Shown here: positions 6,992 through 8,887 of the stretch, piece after piece
Layout of the letters: every line of letters begins with the position of its first letter
Numbering within the stretch: position 1 is the stretch's first letter
Assembly: GCA_910586605.1 (NCBI GenBank)
Contig: CAJUJR010000100.1
Location: forward strand, 1 to 8,887
DNA from: an uncultured Lachnospiraceae bacterium
GTDB lineage: Bacteria > Bacillota > Clostridia > Lachnospirales > Lachnospiraceae
DNA: 8,887 nt
Direction of reading: 5' to 3'
The notes under the pieces: generated by a model
Database searches by the model: none
What the model saw: the letters and a program-made list of their open reading frames with translations, nothing else
What the model was told of the DNA's origin: nothing
Made by a program: the position numbers and the translations under genes

Positions 6992-7027
6992 AGGAACTGT
7001 AAATAAAATAATTTATTTACAGTTCCT
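6992..7027. terminator. 16-bp perfect palindromic hairpin between convergent genes
   Basis: AGGAACTGTAAATAAA (6992-7007) and TTTATTTACAGTTCCT (7012-7027) pair over all 16 bp with a 4-nt loop (ATAA). It begins 22 nt after the GNAT stop and ends 9 nt before the stop of the minus-strand gene, the expected place for a bidirectional terminator. Neither side has a strong U-run after the stem, so termination is not certain. An alternative is two abutted ends of a small insertion element (MITE-like); ACTGTAAATAAA resembles ends I associate with IS256-like elements, but only from memory. Confidence 0.55.
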
Positions 7028-7036
7028 AAGTATCAG

Positions 7037-7612
7037 TTATTCCAGCCAATACTCTATGCCGGGATTGAGCGCTGCACCAATAATACCTTCTCTCTCAAAG
7101 TCATAGTCAAGAAAGCCGTTATTGTCCAAATAAAACACATTTTTCGTATAGAATGCAATTATGGTAAAAAAAAACAATTCTATGGAATTATGCATTTTCT
7201 GTAATCCATCGTCTGGTGCAAAATGGAAAATGACTTCTTTGTTATCGTCGGTTTTGGCATAAAAAATATAAGAAGATGAATAGTCAGCCAATAATGGAAT
7301 AGTCATTTCTATTTGAGCTTCATATACATTTTCCAACTCCAATAGTTGCAGAAGGGTATGGTATTCTTTTTCTAATTCTTCAATATGTATCAACCTATAG
7401 CCTGGAAGAAAATCCATATATTTTTGGTTTGCAATATCTCTATATGTCCCTGCCGCTTTTCCGTAAATCATTTGGAAAACTTCAGGAATCAGAGGCGTTA
7501 TCTTAGTGAAAAAATTTTCCCATGTGGGGTAAGAATTTCCTAAACTGTTTCTATATCCCTTCCTCATTTTATCAGATAGAGAAAGAAATTCATCAAATAA
7601 ATCTGTTATCAT
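7037..7612 (-). CDS. Hypothetical protein, possible SUKH (SMI1/KNR4)-like fold
   Basis: The 191-aa product is soluble, with no signal peptide or membrane segment. Residues 28-70 contain YPTWENFF and FLPGYRLIHIEELEKEY. The C-terminal half reads MTIPLLADYSSSYIFYAK, EVIFHFAPDDG, NSIELFFFTIIAFYTKNVFYLD and ALNPGIEYW. This order (an LP-x-Y near the start, IP-x-x-x-D-x-x-x-x-Y-I strands, then an acidic DD-G loop and a hydrophobic helix beginning N-S-x-E) resembles the SUKH superfamily. Some members of that superfamily are immunity proteins against contact-dependent toxins. No toxin gene is seen next to it, so a role in immunity is only a possibility. The start ATG at 7612 has TAGGTG about 9 nt upstream. 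It lies 63 nt after the P-loop gene, perhaps in one transcript. Confidence 0.7.
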   Translation of the reverse strand: MITDLFDEFLSLSDKMRKGYRNSLGNSYPTWENFFTKITPLIPEVFQMIYGKAAGTYRDIANQKYMDFLPGYRLIHIEELEKEYHTLLQLLELENVYEAQIEMTIPLLADYSSSYIFYAKTDDNKEVIFHFAPDDGLQKMHNSIELFFFTIIAFYTKNVFYLDNNGFLDYDFEREGIIGAALNPGIEYWLE

Positions 7613-7675
7613 AATTTTACACCTATTCTGAGTTATCGTTTTTCTATTTCTGTGCAGCTGCCCGCAAACTTTGAT

Positions 7676-8191
7676 TTATAGTTCAATATCAATTTTATAT
7701 TCTTCGTCAATTAAAATATAGTTTGCTTTATGCAGGAGGCATTGTTCAAGAAACCATGCATTGTTCCGGCGTACAAGTTCCGGCGTACAATCTTCCTCAT
7801 ACATACGGGTTTCGATGGCGCTGGCGTATTTCTGGATATCAGAGAAATGTTTTTTTATGTAGCCGTCACTCATAACCAGGCAGTAGAATTTAATTTTATT
7901 TAAATACTCTTTATCAAAATCGTTTTTCCAGCTAAGAGGGATATAGCATCCTTCTACAATGAGATTTTGGTTGTTTTCAATTGCAGTTTTAACCATTTCA
8001 CATACAATTGGCCATAAATAATTCGTCAATAAATTGTCATCGCTTACCGGGGTAAGCATTGTATTGCCACTGCGGATTAACCCCATTTTTAAATGGTCAA
8101 TGGAAAGATAAGGATAATTATATTTTTCAAGGAGTTTTTGTGCAAGTACTGTCTTGCCCGTATGGGATGCGCCGGTTATTAAAATAATCAT
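7676..8191 (-). CDS. P-loop NTPase, AAA_33/adenylate kinase-like small kinase
   Basis: The 171-aa product opens with a Walker A motif almost at its N-terminus: MIILITGASHTGKT, with G-x-x-x-x-G-K-T at 7-14. An acidic residue in the substrate region (YLSIDHLKMGLIRSG, D32) and a Walker B-like strand LIVEG (77-81) follow, as in small nucleotide or metabolite kinases. A C-terminal strand ANYILIDE is also typical of this fold. The substrate is unknown; homologues may be called adenylate kinase-like, zeta-toxin-like or AAA_33 proteins. The lack of a recognisable zeta-toxin partner argues against a toxin call. AGGAGG (minus strand, 8204-8209) lies 12 nt before the ATG, rather far. It is 72 nt downstream of the lipoprotein gene and 63 nt upstream of the SUKH-like gene, on the same strand. 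Confidence 0.8.
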   Translation of the reverse strand: MIILITGASHTGKTVLAQKLLEKYNYPYLSIDHLKMGLIRSGNTMLTPVSDDNLLTNYLWPIVCEMVKTAIENNQNLIVEGCYIPLSWKNDFDKEYLNKIKFYCLVMSDGYIKKHFSDIQKYASAIETRMYEEDCTPELVRRNNAWFLEQCLLHKANYILIDEEYKIDIEL

Positions 8192-8263
8192 TCGTCAGCT
8201 ATTCCTCCTATAGTTAAATCATAGTTTTAGGGAACAAAAATCTTGTGCTATTTCATTGTTGGC

Positions 8264-8737
8264 TTAACTGAAGCTATCCGGTTCTGTAAAAAGAATTTTC
8301 AAATCAATATTTTTACAATCGTACCCAACAATTTTTAATCTGTTCTGCCCTCTTTCTAAAGTTACAGTTTTTATTATAGGACGTTCTGTTGAGGTTTTGG
8401 ATGAACACTCAATTAGTGTTGTGACATTTCCCTTGTTGTTAATATGTACTATTTTTGCCTGTCCTTCTGTAAGCTGAAGGGAAATGTCTATTTTTAGGTT
8501 CTGTTTTTTTCGGAGTTTTTTATTCCATAGTGTCTGGCGTCCATCAAATTTGGAGACGGTAAATGAATACCCGCCATCAATGGGATGAAAGACAGAATTT
8601 TCTTTTGCATAATGGTCTTCCATTTGTGCAATCTTTTTATTAGAATGATATTCCTGTTTAGCAAATCTATTACTACATGCTGTCAAAAGCAGGCACAGTA
8701 GAATGGGAAATACAAATTTTTGTTTTTTTCTATTCAT
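8264..8737 (-). CDS. Small hypothetical lipoprotein
   Basis: The 157-aa product has a lipoprotein signal peptide: basic MNRKKQK, a hydrophobic core FVFPILLCLLL, and the lipobox L-T-A-C with the lipid-accepting Cys at 21. The mature part has a polar stretch (KKIAQMEDHYAKENSVF) and then a probable beta-rich domain, with GGYSFTVSKFDGRQTLW, KIDISLQLTEGQAKIVHI and RGQNRLKIVGYDCKNIDLKILF. I know no function; it should be anchored on the outer face of the membrane. AAAGG (minus strand, 8748-8752) precedes the ATG. The ATG shares its A with the TAA of an upstream membrane-protein frame (TAATG), so the two were probably translationally coupled. Confidence 0.85.
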   Translation of the reverse strand: MNRKKQKFVFPILLCLLLTACSNRFAKQEYHSNKKIAQMEDHYAKENSVFHPIDGGYSFTVSKFDGRQTLWNKKLRKKQNLKIDISLQLTEGQAKIVHINNKGNVTTLIECSSKTSTERPIIKTVTLERGQNRLKIVGYDCKNIDLKILFTEPDSFS

Positions 8738-8887
8738 TAATTTTTATCCTTTCTATGTTTGACTCTCTTGTAATTATAGTATACTGCTAAAGAAAAGGCA
8801 ATTATTGCAGAGGGTAAAACCAAGGCAACGGCATATATTACTCCGGCGGTTAAATATCGACGTTTTTACTTGCTTAAATTTCCATCT
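8737..8887 (-). pseudogene. 3' end of a membrane-protein gene, apparently frameshifted, cut by the window edge
   Basis: On the minus strand a 42-codon open stretch (8865 down to the TAA at 8739-8737) encodes a transmembrane helix, YLTAGVIYAVALVLPSAIIAF, followed by a basic end, YYNYKRVKHRKDKN. It has no suitable start, and a TAA (8868-8866) closes it upstream. A different frame is open from the window edge (8887) through RWKFKQVK and meets the first at a run of five A (8867-8863). Removing one A would join them as RWKFKQVK-RRYLTAG. The stop overlaps the lipoprotein ATG as TAATG, the usual sign of a real upstream cistron. I infer a frameshift mutation or sequencing error in the A-run. The protein family is unknown; only its C-terminal membrane anchor is in view. 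Confidence 0.55.
8773..8801 (-). promoter_or_regulatory. Candidate promoter for the lipoprotein gene
   Basis: On the minus strand TTGCCT (8801-8796) and a perfect TATAAT (8778-8773) are separated by exactly 17 bp. Transcription would start near 8766, about 29 nt before the lipoprotein ATG. It overlaps the 3' end of the frameshifted membrane-protein frame, where TATAAT encodes Tyr-Asn, so it may be chance. If real, it would let the lipoprotein, kinase and SUKH-like genes be expressed apart from the damaged upstream gene. Confidence 0.4.

Noticed and set aside
7613..7675. GCAGCTGC palindrome in the gap between the P-loop and SUKH-like genes
   Set aside because: It is 8 bp, without loop or U-tract, and there is no second copy in the window.

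Overview
The window looks like the chromosome of a low-to-mid GC Firmicute, most likely a Lachnospiraceae-type clostridium. The reasons are an hrcA-first heat-shock operon behind a perfect CIRCE operator, a DnaK of the Gram-positive type (it lacks the segment that proteobacterial DnaK carries in its nucleotide-binding domain), strong AGGAGG-type ribosome binding sites, and accessory proteins (a DUF3737 beta-helix protein, a GNAT enzyme, a small lipoprotein) of kinds common in gut clostridia. The genus cannot be decided from this sequence.

Left and centre (1-5211): a sigma-A promoter at 91-119, with A-tracts upstream and a TG-extended -10, fires straight into a perfect CIRCE inverted repeat (132-158). 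The class I heat-shock operon hrcA, grpE, dnaK and dnaJ follows. HrcA represses by binding CIRCE. GrpE (nucleotide exchange), DnaK (Hsp70) and DnaJ (J-domain co-chaperone with all four zinc-binding repeats) form the complete Hsp70 cycle. A 10-bp hairpin without a U-tract separates dnaK from dnaJ, and a terminator-like hairpin closes the operon after dnaJ. The prmA/rsmE genes that often follow dnaJ in Firmicutes are not there.

Middle (5250-6969): a DUF3737 right-handed beta-helix protein, then an N-terminally truncated sugar phosphate isomerase/epimerase remnant, then a GNAT acetyltransferase. A 26-bp sequence at 6100-6125, between the DUF3737 stop codon and the isomerase remnant, is the exact reverse complement of 27-52 upstream of the hrcA promoter. 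The heat-shock operon and the DUF3737 gene are therefore bracketed by perfect inverted copies of a short repeat, one copy of which abuts a broken gene. This is the most notable structural signal in the window.

Right (6992-8887): a 16-bp perfect palindrome lies between convergent genes. On the minus strand, read right to left, are: the 3' end of an unlisted membrane-protein gene that runs off the window and appears frameshifted in an A-run; a small lipoprotein whose ATG overlaps the stop of that gene; a P-loop nucleotide-binding kinase-like protein; and a possible SUKH (SMI1/KNR4)-like protein. No CRISPR array, tRNA, rRNA or transposase gene was seen. I found no clear new multi-gene system. 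The best leads are the inverted repeat with the truncated gene beside it, and the hidden frameshifted gene at the right edge.
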